A DNA stretch of 64,000 nucleotides from Anaerotardibacter muris (GTDB lineage: Bacteria; Actinomycetota; Coriobacteriia; Coriobacteriales; Eggerthellaceae), in contig NZ_CALPCD010000007.1 in NCBI RefSeq assembly GCF_943192915.1, positions 26,799-90,798 of the forward strand. The letters run 5' to 3'. The notes beneath the pieces are model-generated. The model was not told the origin of the DNA. It was given only the letters and a program-made list of their open reading frames with translations, and did no database searches. Positions 17,713 through 27,260 of this stretch are shown piece by piece (position 1 is the first letter of the stretch; every line of letters starts with the position of its first letter). The position numbers were made by a program, and so were the translations under genes.

Positions 17713-17748
17713 TTACTGAGGCAAGCATTTATTGCTGAGCATCAGTAA
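17713..17748 (+). promoter_or_regulatory. Hairpin in the 5' leader of the helicase operon
   Basis: TTACTGA (17713-17719) pairs with TCAGTAA (17742-17748), and inside it GCAA (17721-17724) pairs with TTGC (17732-17735). The hairpin lies in the untranslated leader, upstream of the AGGAGG Shine-Dalgarno at about 17794, with no T-run. It could stabilise or regulate the mRNA. Confidence 0.4.
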
Positions 17749-17803
17749 ACAATCTTAAGCATTGCTCCTGCTGGATGGGGTCTGATTCTGAAAGGAGGCG
17801 GTC

Positions 17804-20800
17804 ATGGGCCTGGTAAAAGATATATTCTATTTTGACGATCAGCTCTATGGCAATGCCTCTTCAGATGAGTCTCTTTTTGATGAATCTTCAGATAATGAAT
17901 CTTCAGAGGAGTCTTCGAAAGAGCCAGAACGGAATGTATTTGACAGGATGCTGGATCTGCTTTCAGCCGCGCGTCCTGAAGACGGTGCCTCATCTGCTGG
18001 GATCGATCGAGTGATCGACAGGGTCAAGCAGGAGAAGCTCAAAGCCGAAGCCAAAGATAAAGAGCGCGCAGAGCAAGAGAAAAAAGCTCGTGAAGCCCAT
18101 CAGGAAGAAGTTGACCGTGTTACCAAGATGGATCTTCCTCTTGATTGGGAGAATGTCTTCAATGGGGACGCTCGCGCAAAAGATGTTCACGCCGAAAGTC
18201 ATGCGGACGCACTTGTTCTAAGCCTGGCTCATTTGGGCCGTGTGGATATCGAGTATATGGCGCAGATCTCCAATTCTGATATGCGCTCGGTGATCTTGGA
18301 CCTTAAGGGTTCCATCTTTCAGAATCCGGAAACTTGGGAAGCATGCTGGTATAAAGGATGGGAAACCAAGGAACAGTATCTTTCAGGCAATCTCTTGAGA
18401 AAGCGAGAGATAGCTTCAAAGCTCAATGAAGAATACGATGGCTACTTTCGTGACAATATCGCTGAGATCGACGCCGCGCTTCCGCAGTTGCTCACAACGG
18501 ACCAGATATATGTCACGTTGGGGTCTCCTTGGGTTCCTACTGATGTCATTGATGCGTTTGCGAACCATATCGTTGGCCTAGACGGATGGCCAGTGATAGA
18601 GGGCACGCGACATGATCCTATAACAGGGAGCTGGGAGTTGCCTTATCGTGGCAGCAGTTTCATTTCGGGACATAATGCTTTCGGAACCAGTCGCATTACC
18701 GCGCTTAGTTTGCTTGAAAAAACACTTAATTCTCGTTCGGTCAAGATCACGGATTCTTTAGTAAAGGGCGCTGAAGGGAAAGAGACGCGCGTTGTTAACG
18801 AAGAAGAGACGCTTGCTGCTCTTGAGCAACAAAAGCGAATACGCGCTGAATTCGATAGTTGGATCTGGAGCGATCCTGCTCGAAGCAAGCGCCTCCAGGA
18901 TATCTATCAGCGTAACTTCGGTTGCGTGAAGCAACGGAAATTCGACGGGTCTTTTCTTCGGTTTCCCGAAATGGACCCAGATGTTTTCCTGTATCCCTAC
19001 CAAAAGGATGCGGTCGCCCGCATGATCATGATGCCGAACACGCTTTTGGCTCATGACGTTGGTGCCGGTAAGACCTATATGATGATTGCTGCTGGCATGG
19101 AACTGAAGCGTATGGGCATATCTGAAAAGAATCTGTACGTGGTGCCGAATAGTATTGTTACGCAGTGGAGCACGATGTTCGCGAAAATATATCCTTCATC
19201 ACGTGTGCTTTCGATCTTGCCCAAAGACTTCACGCCAGCGAAGCGACAAGAGGTGCTCGCTACTATTCGTGATGGTAACTTTGACGCGATAGTCATGCCG
19301 TATTCGTGCTTCGAAGCGATACCCCTATCTGAAACCAGCAAGCTTGCAGCGCTTGAGCGAGACTTGAACGAGATAACGGACATCTTGGAAAGCGCTTCAA
19401 ATTCAAATACAAAGAATCTATCTCGTAAGACTTCTAAGATGCGCGAGCAAATAGATGAGTTGTGTGAAGCAATTTCGCAGCAGCAAGAGGAGATCATCTG
19501 GTTTGACAATCTGGGCATCACACGCTTATTTGTTGATGAAGCCCATAACTTCAAGAATGTTCCCATCGAAACGAAGATGCAAGGTTGTCTGGGAATCAAT
19601 TCAAGAGGATCGCGCCGCTGTCAGGACATGATGAATAAAGTGCGTTTCGTCCAGCGCCAGAATGGTGGCGGGGGAGTAGTGTTCGCTACGGGCACACCCA
19701 TTTCGAATTCCATCACGGACGCCTTCATCATGCAGAAATACCTCCAAAACGGCGAGCTTGCCATGGTGGATCTGCAGTCATTTGACGACTGGGTGCGCAT
19801 GTTCGCAGAGCCCTCTACGGAGTTTGAGATAGACGTGGATACCTCTTCGTTCAGGATGGTGACAAGGCTTTCAAAATTCCATAATCTGCCAGAGCTTACT
19901 ACGCTCATGTCTTCGATAGCCGATTTCTACCTTGTGGATGATCTTGCTGGTGTGCCTTCCGAGGTGGATCGCGAGGATATAGTGGTGGAGAAATCAGAAG
20001 AATTCGAACGCTACTTACAGAGCATCTCGAAAAGAACTGACGCTATACGCTGCAATGCGGTGCAGCGAACCCAGGACAATATGCTCAAGGTAACAACAGA
20101 CGGCCGAATGGCTGCGTTGGATATTCGCCTGGTTGAACCTTCGGTTTCTGCGGATGGGAAGCTAAAGGTGCTTGCATGTGCTGAAAGCGTTGCGGACATC
20201 TATTTTGCAACTGAAGAAGATCGTTCCACTCAGCTGATATTCTGCGATGTTTCTACTCCGAAGAAGGAATTCAACGTCTATTGCGAGCTTAGATCTTTGT
20301 TGGTGCAGCTGGGCGTGCGCGAAGAAGAGATTGCATTCATACATGATTTCGATGCGCCTGCTGCACGGTCGGTGCTTTTTAAACAGATGCGGAAGGGCGA
20401 AAAGCGCGTATTGATCGGAAGCACCTTCAAGGTTGGCATTGGCGTGAATATTCAAGACAAGCTAGTTGCGCTTCATCATCTTGATGTTCCGTGGCGCCCC
20501 GCCGACATGAAACAGCGTGAAGGCAGGATGTTGCGTCCAGGTAATGTGAACGACAAGGTCAAGATCTTTCGCTATATCACCGAGGGGAGTTTTGACGCCT
20601 ATTCCTGGCAGCTCTTGGAAACGAAACAGAGCTTCATCGGCGAATTGCTTGCTGGCTCTCTTGAGAACAGAACTATGGGAGAGATCGATGATTCGGTGCT
20701 TGATTATGCCGAGGTCAAAGCTATTGCTATTGGCGATGAGCGCATCAAGCAGCGCGTTGAGGCGGTAAATGAACTTTCGCGGCTTTCGATGCTTCAAAGA

Positions 20801-21364
20801 AAACAGAAGACCATGATCGGGTCATATCAGGCTGAATTGCAGAGCGTTCCTGATAGACGCGCTCGTTTGAAGCGAAGCATAGAACGATGCGCGATGGACC
20901 GTGATGGCTATCAAGTCTGGAAAGATAGTCATCCTGAGGAATTTCGGGATAACGCCACTAAGAAGCAGAAGGAAGCTCGCGCAGCTTATCGTGATCTGCT
21001 CTATCAATCTGTGAAGGATCAAGCATTAGCTCAGCACGAAAAGCAGCTGCCATCTTATCGGGGGTTCAATATTGCCGTGCCAGCGAACATCTCTCCAAAC
21101 GATGCATTCGTGTATGTTGGAGGAGAGAACCGCTACCGCGTCAAATTGGGCACAAGCCCTCAGGGTTATTTGGTAAGGATCGATAACTTTTTGGAGCGCT
21201 TAGGGAATCACCACGATAAGCTAGTTGAAAAGCTGGAAGCGCTCAATATGAAAGAAAAAGAGCTCAAGATGAAGATCGCGCAAGAAGAAGACCATACTGA
21301 CCAGATCGAATCGCTGAAGGCAAAGATTCGGTCTTTGGATGAAGCGCTTGGGATCGAGGGTTGA
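17804..21364 (+). CDS. SF2/SNF2-like helicase with large N-terminal region, candidate defence effector
   Basis: 1186 residues. Motif I DVGAGKTYMM is near residue 417, DEAHNF (motif II) near 577, GTPISNS (motif III-like) near 630, and QREGRMLRPGN (motif VI) near 903. The N-terminal ~60 residues are very acidic and Ser-rich (FDESSDNESSEESSKEPE), followed by a Lys/Glu helix. Around 225-250, ITLGSPWVP-like sequence (VTLGSPWVPTDVIDAF) resembles the region that precedes the helicase in large mobile-element helicase/methylase polyproteins. Here no methyltransferase motif is present. The C-terminus is coiled-coil. Start ATG 17804 has a strong AGGAGG. The stop overlaps the MoxR gene (TGATG). Probably a DNA translocase acting with the next two genes. 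Confidence 0.85.
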   Translation: MGLVKDIFYFDDQLYGNASSDESLFDESSDNESSEESSKEPERNVFDRMLDLLSAARPEDGASSAGIDRVIDRVKQEKLKAEAKDKERAEQEKKAREAHQEEVDRVTKMDLPLDWENVFNGDARAKDVHAESHADALVLSLAHLGRVDIEYMAQISNSDMRSVILDLKGSIFQNPETWEACWYKGWETKEQYLSGNLLRKREIASKLNEEYDGYFRDNIAEIDAALPQLLTTDQIYVTLGSPWVPTDVIDAFANHIVGLDGWPVIEGTRHDPITGSWELPYRGSSFISGHNAFGTSRITALSLLEKTLNSRSVKITDSLVKGAEGKETRVVNEEETLAALEQQKRIRAEFDSWIWSDPARSKRLQDIYQRNFGCVKQRKFDGSFLRFPEMDPDVFLYPYQKDAVARMIMMPNTLLAHDVGAGKTYMMIAAGMELKRMGISEKNLYVVPNSIVTQWSTMFAKIYPSSRVLSILPKDFTPAKRQEVLATIRDGNFDAIVMPYSCFEAIPLSETSKLAALERDLNEITDILESASNSNTKNLSRKTSKMREQIDELCEAISQQQEEIIWFDNLGITRLFVDEAHNFKNVPIETKMQGCLGINSRGSRRCQDMMNKVRFVQRQNGGGGVVFATGTPISNSITDAFIMQKYLQNGELAMVDLQSFDDWVRMFAEPSTEFEIDVDTSSFRMVTRLSKFHNLPELTTLMSSIADFYLVDDLAGVPSEVDREDIVVEKSEEFERYLQSISKRTDAIRCNAVQRTQDNMLKVTTDGRMAALDIRLVEPSVSADGKLKVLACAESVADIYFATEEDRSTQLIFCDVSTPKKEFNVYCELRSLLVQLGVREEEIAFIHDFDAPAARSVLFKQMRKGEKRVLIGSTFKVGIGVNIQDKLVALHHLDVPWRPADMKQREGRMLRPGNVNDKVKIFRYITEGSFDAYSWQLLETKQSFIGELLAGSLENRTMGEIDDSVLDYAEVKAIAIGDERIKQRVEAVNELSRLSMLQRKQKTMIGSYQAELQSVPDRRARLKRSIERCAMDRDGYQVWKDSHPEEFRDNATKKQKEARAAYRDLLYQSVKDQALAQHEKQLPSYRGFNIAVPANISPNDAFVYVGGENRYRVKLGTSPQGYLVRIDNFLERLGNHHDKLVEKLEALNMKEKELKMKIAQEEDHTDQIESLKAKIRSLDEALGIEG

Positions 21365-22476
21365 TGAACGAAGTTAAGCTATCAAATATTCCTACGGTAT
21401 CGGTAGAGCAGGTTATCGACGAACTTTCGGGCTTGTATATTGCCGCTCTTCAGAGCGGGACGCCGTTCAAAACGCTTCCTTCGGTGATGCTTTGGGGAGC
21501 GCCAGGTGTTGGTAAATCGCAGGCGATTGATCAAGTTGCTAGACGCATCGAGAAAGAGACAGACAAGAAGGCGTGCGTTACCGATGTAAGGCTGCTACTG
21601 TTCAATCCTATCGACTTGCGCGGTATTCCAACTGCCAATGCGGAAAAGACCCTTGCAGTCTGGCTTCGCCCGCAGATATTCGACATGGACCCAGGCGAAG
21701 ACGTGGTGAACTTGCTGTTCTTGGACGAGATAACCGCTGCGCCTCAATCGGTGCAGGCAGCAGCGTACCAGATAACGCTCGACCGCGTTGTAGGCGAGCA
21801 TGTCTTGCCCGACAATTGCATCGTAATTGCTGCAGGCAATCGGACAACTGACAAATCTGTTTCATTCAAAATGCCTAAAGCGCTTGCAAACCGCCTGATG
21901 CACTTCCAGGTTGAAGAAAGCTTTGAGGCGTGGCGCGCTTGGGCGGTGAAGGCCGGGATCAATGGTAAGGCCATTGCTTTTTTGAGCTTCCGCAAGGACT
22001 ATTTGATGTTGTTCGACTCTGGTAGCAGTGATGTGGCTTTTGCCACGCCGCGATCATGGGAGATGGTCAGCAAAGTGCTCGACCAATTCGATGGAGACGT
22101 TGACCGCGCATTCAATCTTGTTGCCGGCTTGGTGGGAGTAGGTGTTGCTCTTGAGTTCAGAAGCTGGGATAGCGTCTACGATTCGCTTCCTTCTATTGAT
22201 GAGATCTTTGATGGCAAGAATCCTGATTGTCCCACAAATACCGATGCCCTCTATGCGCTTGTATCTGCGATACTCGAACATGCGCGCTTGGTGAAGGATG
22301 ACCTGGATAAGATGGCGAACGCTATTCGCTATGCCGATAAGATGCCACCTGATTTTTCGACCATATTGATGAAAGACTTCATGGCGCTTGAAGAGGGATA
22401 TAGGGAAAAGCTGATCATGGTCCCTGAGTTTTCTCAATGGCTCAGGACCAAAGGGGTTCTCCTAAATGGTTCTTAG
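21364..22476 (+). CDS. MoxR-type AAA+ ATPase
   Basis: 370 residues. Walker A GAPGVGKSQ near residue 50, Walker B LLFLDEITAAP near 119, and sensor 1 IAAGNRTTD near 158, all of the MoxR/dynein-related AAA+ type. The start is ATG 21364, overlapping the helicase stop; the TTG three bases earlier is less likely. The stop overlaps the next gene by 11 bases. MoxR ATPases usually act on a partner with a von Willebrand A (VWA) domain, using ATP to remodel or activate it. The gene immediately downstream encodes such a partner. The whole trio is translationally coupled. Confidence 0.9.
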   Translation: MNEVKLSNIPTVSVEQVIDELSGLYIAALQSGTPFKTLPSVMLWGAPGVGKSQAIDQVARRIEKETDKKACVTDVRLLLFNPIDLRGIPTANAEKTLAVWLRPQIFDMDPGEDVVNLLFLDEITAAPQSVQAAAYQITLDRVVGEHVLPDNCIVIAAGNRTTDKSVSFKMPKALANRLMHFQVEESFEAWRAWAVKAGINGKAIAFLSFRKDYLMLFDSGSSDVAFATPRSWEMVSKVLDQFDGDVDRAFNLVAGLVGVGVALEFRSWDSVYDSLPSIDEIFDGKNPDCPTNTDALYALVSAILEHARLVKDDLDKMANAIRYADKMPPDFSTILMKDFMALEEGYREKLIMVPEFSQWLRTKGVLLNGS

Positions 22477-23821
22477 CGAATCGGATACACAAGAATACAT
22501 ACGCCGGCTTTTACTTTCGCGCATGCGCATTTTGAATGACCACCCTTTCTTCGGGCTTTTGCTCATGCATATGCGCTATGCGATAGATGAGGCCGCGTCA
22601 ACTGCTTATACCGATGGGGAGCGAATCGTATTCGGTGCAGACTTCTTGCAGGAGCTTTCAGATTCCGAGCTAGATTTTGTGATGTTGCACGAGATCATGC
22701 ATGTGGTCTTGCAACATTGCTGGCGCGCGGAATCGATTCCCGATCATGATCTTTTCAATATAGCCTGCGATATTGTGGTGAATTCGAATATCTTGCTCGA
22801 AAACGGTCTGGACCTTGAGAGCATCAGCCTCCATGGTCATGGGGTGTCGATGCATGTGGCTCCGAATGGTAAAGAGGGGTATGAGTACACCGCCGAGCAG
22901 GTATATGAGATGTTTCCGCGAAGTCCGCAGGATGGTGGATTCGGTCAAAATGGACTTGGTTGTTCAGGCGAGTCGGACCAAAGCGACAACAAGAACGATG
23001 GTCAAGGCCAAGATCCAAGCAAAGGCCAGGATCAAAGTCAGAGCCAAGGCTGGCATGGTGATTCGGACCAAAACAACAACACGGATAAAAATGGTTCGTC
23101 AGGGTTTTCGGACGACCATTCACATTGGGGATCTTCTGGTAGCGGGGAAAGGCAGCAAGCTCAAGAAGTGTGGATCAAGCGAATACTTGATGCTGAAAAA
23201 GCCATTCGTGTACGCGAAGAATCTCTTGGTCGCGGATTGATGCCTGCGCTGGTAGAACGTTGTCTTGGAGAATTGCGTCAGGCGCAGACTGATTGGCGCG
23301 TGCTCTTGAGCGAATTCATTCAGTTTGATGTGAACGACTATTCCTTCACTCCGCCCGACAGAAGGATGATGGAGACTCCCTTCTTCTTGCCTGATTTTAA
23401 TAGCGCAGAAGAAGTGGTGCGCAATGTATTGTTCATGGTCGACACTTCAGGGTCGATCACGGACGAGATGATGACCGTTGCGTTCTCGGAAGTGAAGGGC
23501 GCACTCGAGCAATTCTCTGATTCGCTTGAAGGCTGGCTTGGGTACTTTGATGCTGAAGTTGTCGAGCCAGTGCGCTTTGACGATGTTGAAGGTTTGGCTC
23601 ATATTCAGCCGCGAGGCGGAGGAGGTACAAGCTTTCTGCCTATCTTCGAATATGTCGAAGAGAAGATGGCCGACGAGCCACCTGTTTGCATCATCATCCT
23701 CACCGATGGTTACGCTCCGTTTCCGCCCGAAGAAGTTTCAATGGACATTCCAGTAATTTGGCTCATTAGTAATAACAAGGTTACGCCTCCGTGGGGAAGA
23801 GTTGCGCGTTTTCGAGTTTGA
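22466..23821 (+). CDS. Zinc metallopeptidase-like and VWA-domain protein
   Basis: 451 residues. The N-terminal domain has an HEIMH zinc motif (HExxH) at about residues 74-78, in VMLHEIMHVVLQHCW. The region 150-232 is a low-complexity Gln/Asp/Asn/Ser linker. The C-terminal domain is VWA-like, with a MIDAS motif DTSGS near 326. The arrangement matches the putative metallopeptidase plus VWA-like (DUF2201-type) proteins that pair with MoxR ATPases. It overlaps the ATPase gene by 11 bases. Likely the effector or substrate-binding partner: the ATPase would load or activate it, and the protease-like domain could cleave a target. Activity is inference; the conserved HExxH and MIDAS residues are seen. 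Confidence 0.85.
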   Translation: MVLSESDTQEYIRRLLLSRMRILNDHPFFGLLLMHMRYAIDEAASTAYTDGERIVFGADFLQELSDSELDFVMLHEIMHVVLQHCWRAESIPDHDLFNIACDIVVNSNILLENGLDLESISLHGHGVSMHVAPNGKEGYEYTAEQVYEMFPRSPQDGGFGQNGLGCSGESDQSDNKNDGQGQDPSKGQDQSQSQGWHGDSDQNNNTDKNGSSGFSDDHSHWGSSGSGERQQAQEVWIKRILDAEKAIRVREESLGRGLMPALVERCLGELRQAQTDWRVLLSEFIQFDVNDYSFTPPDRRMMETPFFLPDFNSAEEVVRNVLFMVDTSGSITDEMMTVAFSEVKGALEQFSDSLEGWLGYFDAEVVEPVRFDDVEGLAHIQPRGGGGTSFLPIFEYVEEKMADEPPVCIIILTDGYAPFPPEEVSMDIPVIWLISNNKVTPPWGRVARFRV

Positions 23822-23994
23822 GTTGATTCGCCACTGGGTCAAGTTGATCTGATCCAATCTGTTCATGATCATGGAAGGTATAGATTCTATGACCGACTAG
23901 GCTGCGCACGGTGGGTCCTGCGTGCTGGTGGTATGATAGACTAACTGTTCGAAACCAAACGATATCTAACCCCGCTATAGGAAGGTAGGCGCGT

Positions 23995-24792
23995 ATGTCA
24001 GGCCACTCAAAATGGGCTACTACGAAGCATCGTAAAGCTGCCCAGGACGCTAAACGTTCGGCATTGTTCTCCAAGCTCTCCCGTAACATCACGGTAGCAG
24101 CGAAGGAAGGCGGCGACCCGAACCCCGACAACAATGCGTCGCTGGCTGCGGCTATCGATAAGGCGAAGAGCTACTCGCTTCCTAAAGATAAGATCAAGAC
24201 CGCTATCGACAAGGCGTTCGGCACGGGCAAGGACGCTGCGAACTACGAATCGGTCATCTACGAAGGCTATGGTCCGGCAGGCGTTGCCGTGTATTGCGAA
24301 GCCCTTACCGACAATCGCAACCGTACCGCAGCCGATGTGCGCTCTGCGTTCTCTCACGCCAACGGCAACCTGGGTACTTCGGGTTCCGTTGCATTCCAGT
24401 TCGAGCGTAAGGGCCAGATCTTCATCGAGAAAGAGATCGAAGGTGGCAAGAAGGAAGGCATGATCGCCAACGGCGCTGCTGGAGATGAAGACGAATTCAT
24501 GATGGTTGTGGCTGAAGCGGGCGGCGATGATTACGAAGATGCCGATGAAGAGTGGATCGTCTACACTGCACCCAGCGATCTGATGGCTGTTAAGAAGGCT
24601 ATCGAGGAGCAGGGTGTTATCACTAAGGGCGCTGAATTCATCATGGAGCCCACCACGCCTACGCAGGTTTCCGTTACCGACGCGAAGAAGGTCATGCGTC
24701 TTATTGACAAGCTGGAGGAACTTGAAGACCTGCAGAACGTCTATCACACCATGGAGATCACCGACGAGATCGCGGCTGCTCTGGACGAGTAA
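23995..24792 (+). CDS. yebC: YebC/PmpR (TACO1) family protein
   Basis: 265 residues starting MSGHSKWATTKHRKAAQDAK, the hallmark of the family, and covering all three expected domains through LIDKLEELEDLQNVYH near the end. Annotated for years as a transcriptional regulator; family members have also been tied to ribosome function at proline-rich stalls. ATG 23995 follows GGAAGGTAGG. This is the first clear housekeeping gene to the right of the defence island. The 173 bases upstream hold no gene. A terminator lies about 100 bases downstream. Confidence 0.95.
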   Translation: MSGHSKWATTKHRKAAQDAKRSALFSKLSRNITVAAKEGGDPNPDNNASLAAAIDKAKSYSLPKDKIKTAIDKAFGTGKDAANYESVIYEGYGPAGVAVYCEALTDNRNRTAADVRSAFSHANGNLGTSGSVAFQFERKGQIFIEKEIEGGKKEGMIANGAAGDEDEFMMVVAEAGGDDYEDADEEWIVYTAPSDLMAVKKAIEEQGVITKGAEFIMEPTTPTQVSVTDAKKVMRLIDKLEELEDLQNVYHTMEITDEIAAALDE

Positions 24793-24891
24793 AGCTTTGC
24801 TCGACGAGTGAGCTCTGCTCCAGCGTGCAGGCAGCAGCCTAACAAAGAGGGCAGAGCCTAGCGGGTGATCACCTTCTAATTTCGACGTATA

Positions 24892-24924
24892 AAGCCCTTG
24901 CGGTACCGTCCGCGGGGGCTTTTC
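24892..24924 (+). terminator. Rho-independent terminator after yebC
   Basis: A 12-bp stem, AAGCCCTTGCGG (24892-24903) with CCGCGGGGGCTT (24910-24921), a 6-base loop and a T-rich tail (TTTCTTGTTTT). Confidence 0.85.
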
Positions 24925-25029
24925 TTGTTTTCCCACGTGAGGGTTTATTTTTCCTACGGGCTATGATATAGTTTGCCATGTATTGCATTAAACACACTTT
25001 AAACGAACTACAATGCATGGGGTTGAGCT

Positions 25030-26067
25030 GTGGCTAGGCACGGGAATATTCTTTCTTTTGACGAAGCACGTCGTCGTGGCTCTGTGTCGTCGAAGCAGCC
25101 CCAAGTCTCTTCGAAATCCACTACCAGATCGAACGTAAAATCTCACCGTTCACCTGCGGATTCTCATGTTGCGCAGCCTACGCGTACGCGCGTTGTGCCC
25201 GAACGTCTTACTTTTGATGAAACCTTCGAACAGTCGTTCACTGCGACCAGCCGAAGTGGTTCATATCGTCGCTCATATCGCGATCGCCCTTCTGTTCCAA
25301 CTGATCCGTCCTTGCATGCAGCGCGCAGCGCTTCTGCGGCGGATTCTCTGCGCGAATCGCGCGAAGACGTGACAGCCAACCCCAGCAATACACAGCGCTC
25401 TCAGTCTTCTCGCCAGTCCGCCGAAGAATCCAAAGACAAGAAATCGCTTTCGCATCGCATGCGCTCGGCCAAAGCAGAGCGTCAGTTCAACCGTACCTTC
25501 GGTAAGGATGATGGCCCTAAAGCTGCGCCCGAGGAAGGAAGCAGACCAGCCCTTTACAAGATGCAGATGGGCAAGACCCATAAACGCTCTTCGCGTATGC
25601 AGAGTCCTGCAGCATCGAAGAAGCGTGGCGGTCTGTTCGGTCGTTTGGCGGGATTGTTCGCGATCTTCGATCCGCGTTCGGCGCGCTTCTCTTCACGTGC
25701 TCTTATCACGTGCGCTACGCTTCTGCTGGCAGTGGTCATGCTCTACCAGCCCGTGGCGAACTACTACCAAGAGATCCGCGCGCAGCAGCAGCTCGAAGCC
25801 GAGTATGCCGTGGTGGCCGACTACTATTCCAGCCTGAAGTCGGAAGTTGAGTATCTCAACACCAAAGAGGGCAGGGAAGAGTACGTTCATCAGGAGCTTG
25901 GCTGGGTAAAACCAGGCGAACATGTGGTGTCGGTCGAAGGCCTTGAGCCGCGCGATGCCACCAGCAAGAAAGGCTCGATCACCTCAGACCTTTCCAATGC
26001 GGTGCCAACTCCTGATACCTGGTATTCGCCTGTGCTCGACGTGGTGCTTGGCTACAACAAGCCCTAA
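25030..26067 (+). CDS. Septum formation initiator family protein (FtsB/DivIC-like)
   Basis: 345 residues from GTG 25030 (GGGG 7 bases upstream). Residues 1-215 are basic, Ser/Arg-rich and low in hydrophobics, so probably disordered and cytoplasmic. One TM helix (ALITCATLLLAVVMLYQ) lies near 222-240. A coiled coil follows (IRAQQQLEAEYAVVADYYSSLKSEVEYLN) and the motif EEYVHQELGWVKPGEHVV, diagnostic of the FtsB/DivIC superfamily. These proteins join the FtsQLB-type divisome complex. The long N-terminal extension is unusual compared with the ~100-residue FtsB, but actinobacterial relatives also carry extensions. Gene order with ppx next is seen in related Actinobacteria. Confidence 0.88.
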   Translation: MARHGNILSFDEARRRGSVSSKQPQVSSKSTTRSNVKSHRSPADSHVAQPTRTRVVPERLTFDETFEQSFTATSRSGSYRRSYRDRPSVPTDPSLHAARSASAADSLRESREDVTANPSNTQRSQSSRQSAEESKDKKSLSHRMRSAKAERQFNRTFGKDDGPKAAPEEGSRPALYKMQMGKTHKRSSRMQSPAASKKRGGLFGRLAGLFAIFDPRSARFSSRALITCATLLLAVVMLYQPVANYYQEIRAQQQLEAEYAVVADYYSSLKSEVEYLNTKEGREEYVHQELGWVKPGEHVVSVEGLEPRDATSKKGSITSDLSNAVPTPDTWYSPVLDVVLGYNKP

Positions 26068-26167
26068 GTTCAAGCTAAGCCCCTAAGCTCAAGCTGAGCA
26101 AGACTAAAAGTAAGAGCAAGCACGGCTAAGTACACACTGATTCGTCCATGAAGGGAGCGCAAGCCCC

Positions 26168-27103
26168 ATGATCCTTGCCGCCATCGACCTTGGTACGGTA
26201 ACCTGCAGGCTCTTCGTTGCTGAAGTAGCCAGCGGCATCGAACGTGAATTGGTGCGCGAATGCACCATCACGAACCTGGGTATTGGCGTTTCGCAAACAG
26301 GAGTGCTGCGCCAAGATGCGATCGACCGCGTGGTGCAGTGCATCGCAGGGTACCGCGCCCAGTGCGATGCTATCGCGCATGAATATGGTTTGGATGCGCT
26401 TCCGCTGGTGGCGGTGGCAACCAGTGCCGCACGCGATGCGAAGAATTCAGATGAACTGGTTGCTGCGCTGGCGCAAGTGGGCGTGGAGCTGAACATCATC
26501 CCTGGCCAGCGTGAAGCGCAGCTTTCATTCTTGGGCGCGTCTTCCGAATTTCCTGGCGAAGCGATAGCTGTTGTTGATGTGGGTGGCGGTTCTACCGAAG
26601 TGATCTTCGGCAATGCGCTTGCTGGTGTTGAGTTCGCCTATTCCTTCGATATAGGTTGCCGTCGCATAACCGAGATGTTCTTACCCTCTGACCCGCCAAC
26701 AGCCAATGAATTGGCCCAGGCACGGGCTTATTTGCTCGAATCGTTCGCAGCGGTGCTCGAACCGCAACTTGCCCAGCGCGAACTACAGCGCATGGTTGCG
26801 GTAGCGGGTACGGCTACCAGCGTGGTTTCGGTCTCTGAAGAGATGGCGGTCTACGATTCCGCGCTCGTTCACAAGACCGTGGTTTCGGCTGATCTGCTAG
26901 ATTCGGTGCTTCAGCGTTTGGCGGCGCTCACTGAAGAAGAGCGCAAGCAGGTGGTTGGTCTGGAGCCCAAGCGCGCGCCCGTGATAGTGGCTGGCATGCT
27001 CATCTTACAGTGCGTGCTCGAAGTGCTTGGTCAGACCAGTTTCACCGTGAGCGAATCCGATATCTTGCAGGGCATCGTCATGGCTTCGAGTCAGGAGCTT
27101 TGA
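26168..27103 (+). CDS. ppx: Exopolyphosphatase / pppGpp phosphatase family
   Basis: 311 residues, the short Ppx/GppA form. It has the ASKHA-fold phosphate loops: AAIDLGTVTCRLFVAE at the start, VATSAARDAKNSDELV near 82-97, and VVDVGGGSTEVIFG near 137-150. It hydrolyses terminal phosphate from polyphosphate or pppGpp. Located between a divisome gene and a phosphate transporter, and about 10 kb from the (p)ppGpp synthetase. ATG 26168 is preceded by a GAAGGGAG. Distinguishing Ppx from GppA activity is not possible from sequence. Confidence 0.9.
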   Translation: MILAAIDLGTVTCRLFVAEVASGIERELVRECTITNLGIGVSQTGVLRQDAIDRVVQCIAGYRAQCDAIAHEYGLDALPLVAVATSAARDAKNSDELVAALAQVGVELNIIPGQREAQLSFLGASSEFPGEAIAVVDVGGGSTEVIFGNALAGVEFAYSFDIGCRRITEMFLPSDPPTANELAQARAYLLESFAAVLEPQLAQRELQRMVAVAGTATSVVSVSEEMAVYDSALVHKTVVSADLLDSVLQRLAALTEEERKQVVGLEPKRAPVIVAGMLILQCVLEVLGQTSFTVSESDILQGIVMASSQEL

Positions 27104-27260
27104 GCGTAGACCCTCTCTCGAGCGATCAGAGCTTTTCGTGGACTCATGACCGCACACAGGCTTCATCGAAGAATTGCAAATCCTGTCAGGAGCGAGCCTT
27201 TCAACGCATCTGAAGTGCGCTAGAATGTTTAGCGGACTAATTCGAAGGAAGGCAGCGCTG

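Noticed and set aside
17804..21364. Helicase as DISARM DrmD or a BREX type 2/3 helicase
   Set aside because: No DISARM partner genes (drmA, drmB, drmC) are nearby. BREX here is type 1, and the gene is coupled to MoxR and VWA genes instead.
24007..24936. 309-residue minus-strand open frame opposite yebC
   Set aside because: Antisense shadow; yebC on the plus strand has full family motifs and a terminator.
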